Positions 29,881-43,475 of a stretch of 64,000 nucleotides of DNA are shown here, in pieces. The DNA lies in contig SSBO01000012.1 in NCBI GenBank assembly GCA_005281725.1, forward strand, positions 9,399,099 through 9,463,098, in the 5' to 3' direction. The position numbers and the translations under genes were made by a program. The notes under the pieces were generated by a model that worked only from the letters and a program-made list of their open reading frames with translations, was not told the origin of the DNA and made no database searches. The DNA comes from Wuchereria bancrofti (taxonomy: Eukaryota > Nematoda > Chromadorea > Rhabditida > Onchocercidae). Each line of letters begins with the position of its first letter. The stretch's first letter is position 1.

Positions 29881-31518
29881 TTTAGATCCAAAACATATGA
29901 CTGAGTGTAATATATGAAATTTTTTAACAGATTTCGTATGGCAATCATAATGCTATGGTATTTTTGAGGAAGTGAATGATGAGAAATGAGGCTAGAATTC
30001 AATTTATTCTTCAAAATAAACTCGTTCAAATTTTATAGTTCATATGGTACATTTCAATGTCATTAATGTAATGCCAAGATGCTTGCTTGAAGACGAGTGA
30101 TAATATAAAATGTCATGTAATCTATGACATTTCAATACTGTTGCGCATAGACATTACAAATCCCTTTTTTATGCGTGTTTAAAGGCGTTAGCAGAGAAAC
30201 AATCAGAAGATCGGCATAATTCATTAGAATTCCTTAGCCAATTCGTCAACTCATTGTGCTGTAACTGGATGTGAAAAAAAAAATCACTAAATCAGACATC
30301 AAATTACTACTTCACCCACCTGCAGATTGGGTTTTTCGATGCTATTTGAGTGGTCAAAATGAAGTAAATAGCAATTGCAACTTTTTGAATCATGACTTAA
30401 AATTTGCCGTTTATTTTGTAAGAAAGTGAACGAGTTATCTAGGGACTTTTATTCAGAAGTAAATGAATCAAATCATGTTCACCTAGAAATGAATCGAATC
30501 AGTTAAAAGAAAAATGACGAGAAATTTCAACCATTGGATCTACAATCAAAACAAAAACATTTTCCAGCTATCATAATTTTGTACAAAGATTTATGAAGAA
30601 AACATAATGACTGGATAAGGACAACTTATGGTTTGGCATCAAGCTTTGGGGATTTTCCAAAACGAATAATCACAAATGTTAACAAATGTATGCATGCAGC
30701 CATACATATATTACTATCACTTGTTAAGCATTATATGAATCCAAAATTTGAGTAATATTTGATCAGAATAAAAAGACATTCAACTATTTGAAGTCTTATT
30801 GACTGTGACGACTAATTCTTAAGAATTTGTTCAATATATTGTATGTCTGCCAAATAATCAATAACTTTACGCGCAAGCCACGTCCGAATGTACTAGCATC
30901 TTGATAATAAAGGTATGCATAAAAAAGCACAGTTAACAGAAAAAGATTTTCACAAACTTTATGTATTAAAATCTCTAAAAGAACAGCAAGATTTCAACCC
31001 AAACAGTATTACCATAACTAAATGAAAGAAGCACAAGAAATCCACCAAACCAATCGAATGATGGTTTTCTAAGTTAGATGAAAGAAACAAAATGATTTAC
31101 AACTGATGCAAAAAAAAGACTACAATACAAATGACATTCAACCACTGTATTTCGCATCCTTGAATAGTGGATTCCAATATGAAAGACTAATGAAATACCA
31201 CACAAATTGACACAATTCATCAATGCCTAATTAAATGGCGGCAAGCTTCAGAAGAAGAAACCAAACGTTGTGACTGAGATAAGTGCAGAAAATTGAAAGA
31301 AACTTTAAAAACTAATGGTTCTTTGTGAATGTGAGTACTTTAGGAATACATGCGCATTGTGAATTTCTCACAAGATATAAACGAAAAATAACACCATGTA
31401 AAAAAGATAATACTCCAGCGAGAAACGGCCATCCTGAAAATCTATGACATCATTGTCACTAGGAAAACAGCCACAGATCACAAAAAAGGGGGTAGAACAA
31501 ATTGAATTTGGTAATTAC
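29881..31518. other. Convergent intergenic region, no gene seen
   Basis: Here the plus-strand secreted-protein gene and the minus-strand OTUD5-like gene end towards each other. The 1.6 kb between their stops is less AT-rich than the flanking desert but has no open frame with plausible splice sites. It probably holds both 3' UTRs. Confidence 0.5.
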
Positions 31519-34500
31519 CTACGACGACTTGCTAGAACCAGCTTGATCAACATCATTTTGTTCCTTTGCTGATTTCTTCTTTAATGAATTCATAAATTCT
31601 TGTTGTGAAAGCGCCATTACCTGTGCCAACAATGCGCTTTCCTCGGCATCCGATCCTGCTGCATGAAACCATTCGTTAGCACCTGTTAAATGAATATTTA
31701 GAAGTTCCGAATTTATTTAAATACAAAATAAAAATCTTACGACAGCTTTACAAGTAAAAAAAAAATGTAGGAGTGAAAAACCCTGTATGCTTTTGAACAT
31801 TCAAGATTGACAGCAATCACTTCGCAATATGCTTATCACAGTAATCATGTGAATTTTGGCGTACTGTTCTAGATGTAATTGAAATGCTTATATACATCGG
31901 TATAGATATTTTAAATCTTCTATTACTAGTAATTACCATATACGTCGTACCAGTCATACATTTCTTATACATGTATTTAAATGATGATAGAGTTATTTAA
32001 GGAAAAGTCTCTGTACAATCACCTAGAACTGATTCAAAAGAAGACACCTATTACGTCATCACTACTTTCCTGAGGTCGAATATTTGCATGTGAGCAACCT
32101 GGTTCCGAAACCGCATATGCCGTTTCTTTCATTTCGGCATTTCCAGTTTTACTAAGACTTTTCAAATAATCCAAGTAAGACTGTCGAGCTATCTGAAATA
32201 AAATAATTAAACTCAGTTGAAGCCAAATGATATAAAAATATTACTCAAACAAGCAAATGTATACAAATTATTCTATGAGTCGACGGCAAAAACAATGAAA
32301 ATTTGAACAGCGACCTGTTCACTAATATCTTGTTCTGTACGCTCAAAATCAGTCATTTTAATTTTATCATGCAGCATAGCATCTTCGATCATTTGAACTT
32401 CCGATTTCTGCATTGCTTCTTGTAATAGGCTTTTGTCCGCTGCTCCAGGTGAATACTCAGGCAATCCCAAACCAACTCCGATTGTCGCTTTAGTCGGATC
32501 AATGACTAAAACTTAGCTAAATGCATCTCATTCCTTAATGGTTTTTTAAAATATTGATTTAAATCATAAAAAATGTGGTTGCATATCCGAAAGAACTCGC
32601 ATTTTTTCAATGGGACTGTCTGTTTCAGTTTTTGACCAAACCAACTGAAATTAGCGAAATTAATATCTATAAAATAAGATATAAACTACATTGATCAAAT
32701 CACATATTCGCATTTTTAAAATAATTCACCACTAACCAGAATTATAATGAATTGCACCATGATATGAAAGGCGAATGGGTGGGTTCGGTTCTGCAGAAGG
32801 GGAGGAATCTAGACGAGAGCTGGAGATATTTCGGGGCTCTGAAATTAGAATATTAGTTTGCGAAAAAAAAGAAAGTATGCTAAGATTATATAAGCAGAAA
32901 AAACACACCAGTGCAATACTCATAAATTTCGATTGGGCGTGAAAATATTTCCGAAATTGCTTGCAATTCGACATGATTTCCATGAGCATCGCGACGCCGC
33001 TTCCGTGTAACGTAGTCATGAAAATCTTCCGTCACAAATTGTGAGAAATGATCACTGTTCTTCTCCTGAAAGTTTATCAAAAATCTTAAGTTACCTTTGG
33101 AAAAAAGATGGCTTAAGATTTTGAAGTGAATGAGGAAAAGAAGTTTGATTCGGAATGATTTACAGACAAAGGAGAAGAGGGTTTAGCATACACCTAAATA
33201 AACTAAAGAAGGGTTACAAATTCGAGCCTTTCTGAGTTGAACACCTCAAATGTGATGAAGTACAGAAACAAATGGATTACAATATGGCATGAGAAGACAT
33301 ATTTTATAAAGTTCCAAGCAAAAGCACTATTCTTTATTAACTTTCTAGGACCAGAAGTCCACACTGAATGAGGTACTGTTAAGCTTAGAAAATTAGACTA
33401 GTTTCAGTCTAGGACACTTCTGGATAATAATAAAAGAGAAAAACTAAACTATTCAAAAACCGTACAGCATAGATAAAACTAACCATGTAGTCCATACAAA
33501 GTCGTCTAACATCGTCATGCATTTCTTCATCACCATATATCTGATCCGCTGAAAAGATGTTGAATAAATCAATACGGTGAATCTTTGCTTTTCTTTCTGA
33601 ACTTGAATACTTACAAACAGAGCGACAAAATATTAATATGTTCACTTCAAAAATGGTGTTGTATTCTGAAGAGAGTTATTTCTCTCAGGTAATTCATTTT
33701 TGGATTACAAGTCATAGCTATCATTAGCAATGTTACAAAAAAGCGCAGGAAAGGAGAGCGCTATACAAGTAAGGTTATCTGATAGCCATTCTCAGACATT
33801 ATTTAGGGCTCCAAAATTTACTCAGAATCTACTTCTCTAACAAAAATTTATTTTCAGAAATGAAAATAAAGCAAAAATTTATTTCCAAAACAGACATTTT
33901 ACAATTTCACACTCACCAACAGCTCGAAAGAGACATGCTCCATCCCCTCGAACAGGCTTGATCACAAGACCACGTACACAACGCAGACGCTCCTCAAACC
34001 AAGCTTCAAGCTGAAACAAAATAATATATTTATTTATCCAAACCAGTTTGCTTGCACGGTTCTCTTTCATATGACAAATTAAAAAAAAAAGACTTTAATG
34101 ATCCATCATTTCCAACCTCCCACCACTATAGAAGAATCCTAGGTCAGCTCATAAAGACATTAGTAAATATAGAGGAAACAGGAGACATACATTATCATCT
34201 TTAAAACCGGAACCATCTTCATCATCAGAATTAATAATCGGAGCACCTGGAAGTATAACAATAAAAAGAAGAAAAAGTCTATAAAAAAAAAGTGCCAATA
34301 ATTCCTCAAGCATAAAATAAAACAAGTAAATCCGGAACTTTTTTACGAAGTGATAATTACCTGGATTTTCCTCGGGAGTGCTTTGTCTTGTTTGCTTATT
34401 AGTTTCCGGTGGAGATGTACCCAAAGAATGATTGCTTTTACTAGACGAAGTCCTGAAATACATTATAACTGCGGCACTCGTTCAAGTACCTGTGCAATCT

Positions 34501-35162
34501 TTTTCCAGTGATTTCTAAGAGGTACAAAAACTAATCTACTAATATTCATTTCATCAAATCTATCGTGCTATATGCAGGAACATTGCTCTCAAGACAACGA
34601 AAGACCTAGCCGCGTGCCATTATTACAACGTTTGCGTCACATAGAATGAAAGACGTGAGAAGTGAATAACCTCGAAAATGAACTTTTAGAACTAGAAGTG
34701 ACAATATTAATTATCCTTTTTTCCTCGTTGCTACTGTACGCACTTAAATGTCTATGTGAATGCATCGATGAGGTTCGATTACTGAAAATCGCCTTCAGGG
34801 TATAGTAATATTCCAGAATTTTTTTTTATATCAAATATTGGAATTTAGACTGCGTGCAGGAAATAACAAAAGAGCTCTACTGATAACTTCTAACGAAGAA
34901 AAAAGGCTCGGCATTTTAAAAGCTCTGCAATGTGACTACAAAAACCTCACTTTTCCCAACTAGAAAAAAGCTAGAAAACTTATCTTGAAAATATCTAATT
35001 AATTATCTTAAAAATATTAAATAACAAAAAAGTGCCAGGTGTGACCAAAGTGATAGAAGCACTACTCTCTGCAGTGATTTTTAATAAGACTAACCCTGTT
35101 TGCTGTGAATTATGCCGTTCGGCGCTTTTTATTACTTTCTTCGGTTTAGGCAGTATCGTCAT
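31519..35162 (-). CDS. OTUD5: OTUD5-like (DUBA) OTU-family deubiquitinase
   Basis: Ten minus-strand exons: 35095-35162, 34361-34452, 34191-34246, 33917-34010, 33484-33548, 32909-33065, 32737-32838, 32315-32505, 32048-32192 and 31519-31682, encoding about 377 residues (human OTUD5 has 571). The start MTILPKPKK matches the OTUD5 N-terminus. The OTU core is clear: LEAWFEERLRCVRGLVIKPV, RGDGACLFRAV with the catalytic Asp and Cys, ADQIYGDEEMHDDVRRLCMD, VTEDFHDYVTRKRRRDAHGN, and IRLSYHGAIHYNS with the catalytic His. The OTUD5-specific ATIGVGLGLPEYSPG block and the C-terminal ubiquitin-interacting motif MALSQQEFMNSLKK follow. The family removes K48- and K63-linked ubiquitin chains; human OTUD5 acts on TRAF3 and chromatin regulators. 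The long proline/glycine-rich N-terminal region of the vertebrate protein is replaced by a short Ser/Asp-rich linker. Confidence 0.93.
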
Positions 35163-36287
35163 AATCAGTAACCCAAAATAATCACTAATATGCAATCTAC
35201 AAAAATGTATGTTACTGATATCAATCTATAAATGGTATTCCTGGGCAACACGCAATTTCAAATAAGTTTAAATTCCACCTCAAGATTTAACTCAGTCGGA
35301 ATTATAAAAGTTCCTAACAGCAGCTGCCCTTCATTGTTACATTTCACTAACATACAGATGAACCCATTCCACTTCCTAATCATCATTACAACACTATCGA
35401 TCTGACCGCAATTTTCACTCCTGTGGTGTTGAACCTGTTTCGACAAGTGCTGCTCAATGCTCCAATGCTGCTAGTGGAGATTTGAAATACGACGGTGACC
35501 CGATGTCAATAAGCAATTTGACAAAGACCGCGGAGTCCAACACACCCCTAAAATAATGGAATTATATAGAAAGACTGTTCACTAGTCCTTTACAACCTTT
35601 CAGTTCCGAAACTTCTGCAAACCATTATTTATAAACATCTCGATACAATTAATAATAGTACAGGCAATGCTGAGATTACCAACTCTAAATGGATATCAAA
35701 ACTTTTGCAATAAAATCCATAATTTTATCGAGTTTGATGCACAGCAATAAAGATTTATACAGCATGGAATACTTGTTCCAAAACGGTGAGATCTGTTCAA
35801 ACTCAATGAAATTTGCAAAGTTAAAACTTCACAGGTAGACCCACCCTTTCTTTACAACTTCGTGAATATTATGAAAGCTTGAGTTTCTGTCTTAGAGAAA
35901 ATACAACGGTAATGAAAGTAGTATAGAACGACAATAACATTACAAATATTGTAAATACAATATGAGAAATACTTGACTGAAAGCAGAATGTTTAACAATA
36001 GATTTTTCTATAATGTTAAAATTTTCCACGAGAACTCTTTAGTTTGAAATCAGACAGGCCATTTCTTAGCCATCCTGAGAAACATTAAAAAGACAGTAAT
36101 TGCAAACAATCAATCACTGCATGCAAAATCATTACATTCGATTTTTGGGGAACCATTTTGCCGAATATATACGCAAAGTTGTACACAAATTACAAGGCCA
36201 TAGAGAATGTACATTATATATATAGCGGCATATTGTATTTTCCGGATCAGAAATTTGGATGAAAACACTAACAGATCTAAAGTTATT
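35163..36287. other. Spacer between YPEL5-like stop and OTUD5-like start
   Basis: 1.1 kb between two minus-strand genes. It should contain the YPEL5-like 3' UTR and the OTUD5-like promoter. No further exon or repeat array was found. Confidence 0.5.
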
Positions 36288-37360
36288 CTAGGTGTACCGT
36301 TGTCGTGGCTCTCTTCCATCGTCAACAGGATTATCGATGCCTTCACTCATCTCGATCAGAGCTCTTTCTAGAATAACTTTAGATTCCTTGTACTTTTGAG
36401 GTTCATTCATTGCATATTCATACATCCAACCAAGTTTTGTCTGCAAATATTTAAATTACCCCTTTAACGTCCTTCTTTTGAACTCAACTTTTTTCTTTTG
36501 AAATTTAACATTGTATAATTGCACTGTATTACATGCAAATTCTTGAAACAAATAATTCTCGTGCTGATTATATTATTCTTTATCTTGTACTTGCATTTTC
36601 CTTATTTAATACTTTAATACTTCACTTATACATTTTTACTACTTCACATTCAGCCCATCTCATCCTTCCAAAAATATCCGAAAAATGCAAGTGATGCAGT
36701 CTGATACGCTTATTCTACTAAATCTTAGCAAAAAGATAAAATTAGATGTGGCAGCAATTTTTAAACATATACCATTAAGTTTCTCCCAGAAGTTAACATT
36801 CCCTGGATTTCTGTACACTTTTCCCAGTCTTCTATTATATTCCTCAATATTCTATTATGACAAAACCTCTTGAGATAAAGCATACTGCGCTACCGTACCT
36901 TACACCGCTTACAAATGACGTCTCGAACAATATGCCGACCGGTAATCATCGTGCGCAATTGCATCTCTGAATATTCAATGTTGACGACACGGTCAAAAAG
37001 GAAAGCTGGACCCGTTGATCCTGAAAAATCATGAAACAATAGTTACCCTACAACATAGCTTAGACTTCAAACGAAAAAAAAAAACCTTCATTAACATTTA
37101 TGAGCAACGTATAAGCCTATCTTATTTTTCTGAACTAACTACACAATAGCTCGGTGATGAATAACCTTCTTGATGATGATTAAAGTAACGTTCACGTACT
37201 ACTTCGTAGTTCATACTAAGATTATGGGGTACTTCACGTTCAACTTTTTACCAGTGAAATGCTTCGAGATCAGCTCATCCTCATTTGTCAGAAAGGCTTT
37301 ACAGCTATCACACGAAAAAATTCGACGGCCGCCAAGATGTTCCAGGAAATAACGACCCAT
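36288..37360 (-). CDS. YPEL5: Yippee-like protein 5 (YPEL5)
   Basis: Three minus-strand exons, 37252-37360, 36899-37020 and 36288-36440, join in phase to give 127 residues, close to the 121 of human YPEL5. The start [20 protein letters not shown] matches the YPEL5 N-terminus. The Yippee zinc-binding fold is visible through two CxxC pairs, CDSC in exon 1 and CKRC in exon 2, with [19 protein letters not shown] and [16 protein letters not shown] between them. [20 protein letters not shown] and [12 protein letters not shown] are diagnostic of YPEL5 rather than YPEL1-4. YPEL5 associates with the WDR26-containing CTLH/GID ubiquitin ligase and with centrosomes and the midbody (family knowledge). It is in tandem with the OTUD5-like gene 1.1 kb downstream. 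An AG two bases before the ATG (AACTAG, A, ATG) could be a trans-splice acceptor. Confidence 0.95.
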
Positions 37361-38419
37361 TCTAGTTCCTACTGTATGATTATTGTTAATACACAAGCTT
37401 CGACAAATATCCTCCGAAATATACCATAAAATTTGTTAGAGAAAAAAAAAACCTGAAATGGAAAAATATAAAAAAGAAACTGGATTTAGTAAAATCTAAG
37501 CAAATGAAAAGATATAAAAGAGTAGAAGGATTTTAATTTACCAATTCATGAAAGCAATTCCACTACGCCAATTCGTTTCAATTCGGAAAGAATACAAGAG
37601 AAAAAAGTTCCAGAATGAGTGTAAAAAAAAACCCATCCCAGAATTACAACATGATTTTTTTTCTCTTCCTCTCCCCCTCCCCCTCTCCCTACCACCTCCC
37701 CACCCTCTAAATTACATTATCCTATAATCCTACCAGATTTATATATTATATGCATGAACCAGAAAAAAAAACTTTGACAAGAATAGCAATCTTACAGAAA
37801 TAATACAAGTAGAATGCTCACAACATTTATTGCCTTATTTTAGCAATACTTCAAATTTCCCATTAGTTTCTGGCATTTTTTCTCTTTCTTACCTGTAAAC
37901 ATAACACTACGAAACTAACAGTTATAATATAATGCTCAAAAAAAATTACTATATCATTCTTATAGATCATAATATTTCCATCTTCTCATTTTTTCAACCT
38001 TCTTACTCATTTTTTAACATTATAATCGTTAGTTTCTTCTTTTCTCTTTTCACCTTCCTTTTATTACTTTTTCCTTCTTTTTATTCCATATTCATGTATT
38101 ACTACTTTCATCTAATTAGATTAATTAAACGCAACGAACAAAGACCGCCACGCATAAATCGCCTGAAAATCACACCACCTAGTTGTTCAATAATTGTTAG
38201 CACATTTAACGACCAATTCTGTGGCCCGTTGTTTTTCAACTACTTAAAGATAAAGAGAGAAAGAGGAAGAGAAGGAGAAGGAGATGAAGGAAGGGGAGAG
38301 AGGGGGAAAGAGAGGGAGAGAGAGGGATGAGTGATAAGGGATGAGGTGCTGAACTGATCGACCATTTGAAGTTTTTCGTAATGTTGTGTCTATTTTGCTA
38401 TTCATTTTTATTTCAGATT
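37361..38419. promoter_or_regulatory. Divergent promoter between YPEL5-like and NDUFV3-like genes
   Basis: This 1.06-kb region separates two divergently transcribed housekeeping genes. It contains a polypyrimidine tract (about 37,660-37,712) and a polypurine tract (about 38,248-38,330) on the same strand, which are roughly complementary to each other. No exon was seen. Promoter function is inferred from position only. Confidence 0.5.
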
Positions 38420-39754
38420 ATGTTGAAAGGTATTTGGTCAGTTGGCATACACGTGCGCTCACGCACGTTAATCATAAATAATTTGATAAGAACGTTGTAT
38501 TCCACTGGGATAGAACATGCGAAGACGATGAAAGAGGTTATGATTTTTGTTTAATTTAATGAAGATTTCCATGTCATACAGTTAGTATTTTTACAAAGTT
38601 CTGTCATTGTTTTGTCTAATGTAACTAAAATTTTTGCTTCATTAAATTTATTAAATTAATGATTAATTAGAAAAATATAATTTAAAATTAACACCAAATA
38701 GTTAACTTGAATTGGTTCCAAAATATATATTTTTCGATTCATAGTAGATCTTCACACGTATGATAAAAATGACAAATTACCAATTGCATTGGTGTTCCTA
38801 TTTGAAGCTGAGTGATAATGAAATTATTAAACATTGATTTAATAAATTTAGAAAAATAGAAAGTTGAATGGTAATGGGATATTTTCAAGTTCCATTATGT
38901 GTTTATGTTTTAAGGTATTGAAAAGCTTTGCATTTTTAATTTGCAATTGCATTATAGCAAGGATATTATTTAAAAGGATAGGATGATGACGTTGCAAATT
39001 TGTAAAATATGCGTAGTTATATCTTTCTGAGCAACCTAATAATCACTAGTGATTGTTTATTCGAATTTTATTTTAGACTGGAATGAAGAAGAAAATGAAT
39101 CCGGAAGAGTACAAATGTTCCGATTACTTTAACTTCCAAAAATATTCTTATTGTGATATAGAGGTATTCAGTTTTGTTCCTGTGCGATTGTAATCCATAA
39201 AGAGTGATTAGTCTTTATTTTGAATACTAATATTTTTTGATTTAAACATACTAACTGTTTGAACATTTATTATAATCTCTCTACTGGTAATGATACAATT
39301 GCATGCCGAACACCGTCGAGAATTAGCTTTTTAAAGATTTGCTGTATTAGCTGTTGAACCTATCTGATGGTCAAAAGATTATAAATAAGAGTAAGACGTT
39401 AGATTTCCAGTTAAGGTTTTTGAAAAGTTTCATTTAAAAAAATGTTTAATTAGTTTAAAGGTGGGGTGTAAGTTATGCATTGACTGCTGTAGTGGAAGTC
39501 GTACTAGTCGGTGTTACCTTCATTATTTTTTTAAAATGTGATAACGAGACAGCTTAGCTAGCGCACAAGTTATACAGAATAATTTAGTGACATTGTTTGT
39601 TACAAAATATAGTTTAGCTTAAAATATATCAGCTTCAGGTGGATTACCTCATTCATATGATATGCAAAATAATTTTTAGGCAGAAGTGATACCAAAGCGA
39701 ATGCCACAGCCATCAAACAAGAAGCCTGACGAAGAGAGAAAAGCCAAACCATAG
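38420..39754 (+). CDS. NDUFV3: NDUFV3-like complex I accessory subunit (short form)
   Basis: Three plus-strand exons, 38420-38536, 39077-39163 and 39680-39754, are all in phase 0 and encode 92 residues. The first exon gives a basic, hydroxylated N-terminus rich in Arg, Ser and Leu (GIHVRSRTLIINNLIRTLYS), as expected of a mitochondrial targeting peptide. The later exons carry the conserved NDUFV3 tail pattern: YKCSDYFNFQKYSYCDIE and then PKRMPQPSNKKP, where the RMPQPS block is the family hallmark. This subunit sits in the NADH-oxidising N-module of respiratory complex I on the matrix side. The large middle exon of the long mammalian isoform has no counterpart here. TTTCAG lies three bases upstream of the ATG and could be a trans-splice acceptor. 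The upstream in-frame extension was rejected for that reason. Confidence 0.8.
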
Positions 39755-42700
39755 GATATGATATAGCTTTTTCGCGTGACGTACATTAGGCTGTTTATGT
39801 TTTTTCTTTTTTTGCAGAATAATAATTTTTGCTACATTGTTTTACAAAATATTTGAGAAATCCCAATCTTTTTTCTTCCTAGCCTAAAACTAGGAGAAAA
39901 GAATTACTTACCTTACCTGCATCACTGAAACGGTTCCAGTGCTTAATCTATATTAACTTTATTAAGTTGCATGGAACTTACATTTTTTTAAGTGCTAACT
40001 CAAAGGCTTAGCAGCTGTATATCTGTCGCTATGGATACAAAAAACTGGCCTTCTAGGTTCTCTGGGAAATAGAATAACTTCTTGCTTATAGGCTTAACTC
40101 AGTCTTATTTCTGAAGCTTGTCTGGCTCTTCCTTTTTCTACGAAGCTTATGATACTTTTGAAATTAAAGCACAGACAACTGGCAATTTCTTATTTAATCA
40201 ATATCTAGCAAGCCTTGTGGACTCCTTTTTCAATAACAATCATCCGGTAAAAGAAAGGGGGTAGCACGAAATCCCACCTTCCACTGCCATGCAAAACCGA
40301 AAAACGCTTTGATATTATCTTTTCAGAAGCTTCAGTTAACTCCAAAATGCAATACTGTATAATTACCAGTTAGAATTAGATAACCCTAAACACATTTAAG
40401 GTTCTCTTGTTTGGTATGCCAACAATCGATTCATGTTAATATGTAAGATTTAAGAGAAAGCAAAAAATCTCTAACTCATCGTAAGATTTTTCTAACGGAT
40501 ATGAATAGCTCCAGAATTTATGTATTGGAACTTCATCTTTCACCTACCATTTTGTATTTCTAAGAAAATCTTATTTCAAAATTTTAATTCTCCAGTAAAT
40601 TTTATTATTAGCAATGATGAAAATAACAGGTGGGAATTTCAAAGAAATGAAATTTCAATTTAATTTTCTAACTAAGCTTTATAAGTGTCAATGATGTGGA
40701 AATGCATTTACATTTGACAATTATTGATTTTAGAATGAATAAGCCATGTGATCATCCAGCCTGGGTCACATATGTCATCTTATTGCTTTTTTTAGCTATA
40801 TGACTAACGATTTTGCATTTCATACTTCGACAATACGCAGGTGTTATAGGATTGATTAGATCTTTTCATTTTCTTGATCCTTATTACTCCTCCTTGTAAG
40901 CCATACACAACAAACACTATTTACCATCAAATTATTTATTGGAATATTTTGCAAATATTTAATATATGTATAATTCATATCTTATATTTTTGATTGAAGA
41001 ATTTCTTCTCATTTTTTTACATTCATAATTGCAATTCCAAAATTTTACTCTATATTTTTCATTCAATTTAACATTTCTACTCATTTAAATAATTCTAGAA
41101 ATGTAATTGTTTGAAATAATTGAAATGCACAAAGATGTGCAGAACTTTCCAATGTGTAATTAAATGATCGTTTTCTCGATGTAAAATTTTACGATAACAT
41201 TAGATTAGATAGAAAATAGAGAGTTTTTTTTCTTTCTTTTTTCTTGTAGTTTCACAAATTTTATTATTTAGCCATATTTTAGTGATTTTTTTTTTGAATT
41301 TGTTACTGTCAAATGTTCAGTTGAAATGGGGATTATTTATGGATTATTTGAAAATATAATCATATTATTTATTCATGAAACAAATATTTCAAGACAAATA
41401 AGAACTTTTGTAATATTCCGATGTTATATAAGTTGCTCGCTTATAATATGATTATATTTTATCAGCGCACACTTAAGAAAAAGGAGTAGTAGTAAGTTCT
41501 TATCTGAAATATCAGATGATAATTTCGAAAAGTTTAGCAAAAAAGAAAACGAAAAAAACACCCAATTTCTTAAGATTTGAAATGATACTACTTGGAATTG
41601 TACGTGAAATTACCATCAATATATAAGATAACATTTGCAGTAGTTTCATGATTTCAACTACTGTTAATTTTAAATTTGTTATATTTTAAAAGGTCACATT
41701 TTTTTAACTCCGTCAACATTTGATTCAAGTTGTAATTTAATTACGTGAATTAATGGATCACTGATATATCTTTTTCAAATTACTTCAAGATATATAGCAG
41801 CATTTCCATTCATCAGGTTGGATTTTTTTTCTAAATTTGTTTTTACTCATAGTGTTTAAGTTAACGTTTTCGAATATATACGTGTATATATGTATAATAT
41901 TCTGTGAAAATGGATGGAAAAACAAAAAAGTAAATTCTCTGATTCCGTCTGATATGTTCAAAAATTATGAATATTTAATGGGAGAAATATATAGCATATA
42001 TGGCAAATTTCAATAAAAAAATTCCCAGTAAATATCCCAAAATTGGAAAAAACATTTTGCACTATTCACAGTAATTAGACTATTTATTAAGTTGAATAAT
42101 ATGAAAGAAATGAAAAATATTTGTTAGATAAAACACTAAAAAAAAGGAAAAAGATGTCTTCCCTTCTCAAATCAAAAAATTGAATCTGATTAGAGAAATT
42201 TAGATTAAATGTTGTTTCACTTAATTTAAAATTGTAAAAAGGAAATAAAAAAAAGCACGTGCTTACGTGAAAAATTTTTCTCTGTCTGCATTTATTATCG
42301 CGCAAATTTTTTTCGCCTAAAATATTAAGCTAAATAATATATTTAGATTGATTATTTCTTCTGTTTTCCTTTTTTATTCGTGTATGTAATATTCTTTAAT
42401 AAACAAAATTTATAATTATATTCTTTTCTAAAATTATATTTGCAATCAATATTTTTGTTTTTTTTTTGTTTCACATCCTTTAAAATTAAAATCTTATAAC
42501 ATCTGTTCAAATTTTGCTTTTTTTCTTTCTCTCCCTTTTAAGACTAAATTAACATTTGCTATTTGGCAATTTTTTTTCTCCATTTAGGCTATATGATAAA
42601 GTTATACTTCATATATCATAGCACTTTATTTGTAAATTTTAACGCTGAATTGTAATCCTCTTGGCTTCTTGCTCTATTTTTCCTTTTGTTCAATTTTTTC

Positions 42701-43008
42701 TTTTCAATTGTTTTATATAATCATTCCAGTCTCTTAAATGCAAATTAAAATAATAAGAGTTTTATCACTTACCTTTCTTCTTAATAGCAGTTCATTTAGT
42801 CGAAATAATTTCAAAAGAAAACAAAAACAAAAGATAAAGCAAACCTTTCCTTTTTTTCTGAATAAATCAAAGTTTGTTTTGAGTCGATTATTGATTGGAT
42901 TGGATATAGGTGGAATTGGGAAAATAATTAACAATATAAAAGTAAGGTATAGCAATAGAACGTTTGGCATTCACCGCGTGCCTTAGTACTAAAAGTAACA
43001 AACCAAGG

Positions 43009-43018
43009 TCACCGGTGA
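43009..43018. other. 10-bp perfect palindrome TCACCGGTGA
   Basis: A perfect inverted repeat of five bases per arm. Related half-motifs recur close by (TTTCACCGGCAAAT near 43,052 and ATCCGGTAAAT near 43,070). This could be a dimeric regulator site, but short palindromes also arise by chance. Confidence 0.4.
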
Positions 43019-43249
43019 AAGCGAGACGTCCTTTGCAATGACATTATAACATTTTCACCGGCAAATATTCAATCCGGTAAATGTAATCCAAAAATGTTAT
43101 GAATAATTCTAAGAGATTATATTATTCGACAAAAATAGTAGTTAAAAAATGAATTTAAGAAATATTTCAGATATGCCAGAAAATGTTGATAAACTATCAT
43201 TGGAAAATGTTCATATAAGTAAAAGAAGGAATATTGGGAGCATCCGTGT

Positions 43250-43262
43250 TGACCTTTGACCT
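43250..43262 (-). promoter_or_regulatory. Perfect DR1 nuclear-receptor half-site repeat
   Basis: The plus strand reads TGACCTTTGACCT, which is two TGACCT half-sites separated by one base (AGGTCA-A-AGGTCA on the minus strand). DR1 is the preferred element of HNF4/RXR-type nuclear receptors, a family strongly expanded in nematodes. It lies about 8.9 kb upstream of the MTTP-like start codon. Binding is inferred, not shown. Confidence 0.5.
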
Positions 43263-43397
43263 ACTACCTTCCCTCTTTTTTTTTCTTTTCACCTACCGAG
43301 AGGGAAAAAAGGATTGAACAAATACTCTTCAGTAGTAGCACATATAGATTTGTGCAAAAATAATATAAAGTCAGCCCATAATTCAGCGGGTAAACGA

Positions 43398-43475
43398 CAC
43401 ACACGTACACATACACACACACACACATATATATACGCACGTACACACATACATACATATATAGATGCATTTATG
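43398..43475. repeat. CA/TA-rich compound microsatellite
   Basis: Interspersed CACA, TATA, ACGT and ACATACAT runs form an impure dinucleotide repeat. Long open frames across it on both strands are artefacts of the repeat. Confidence 0.85.
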
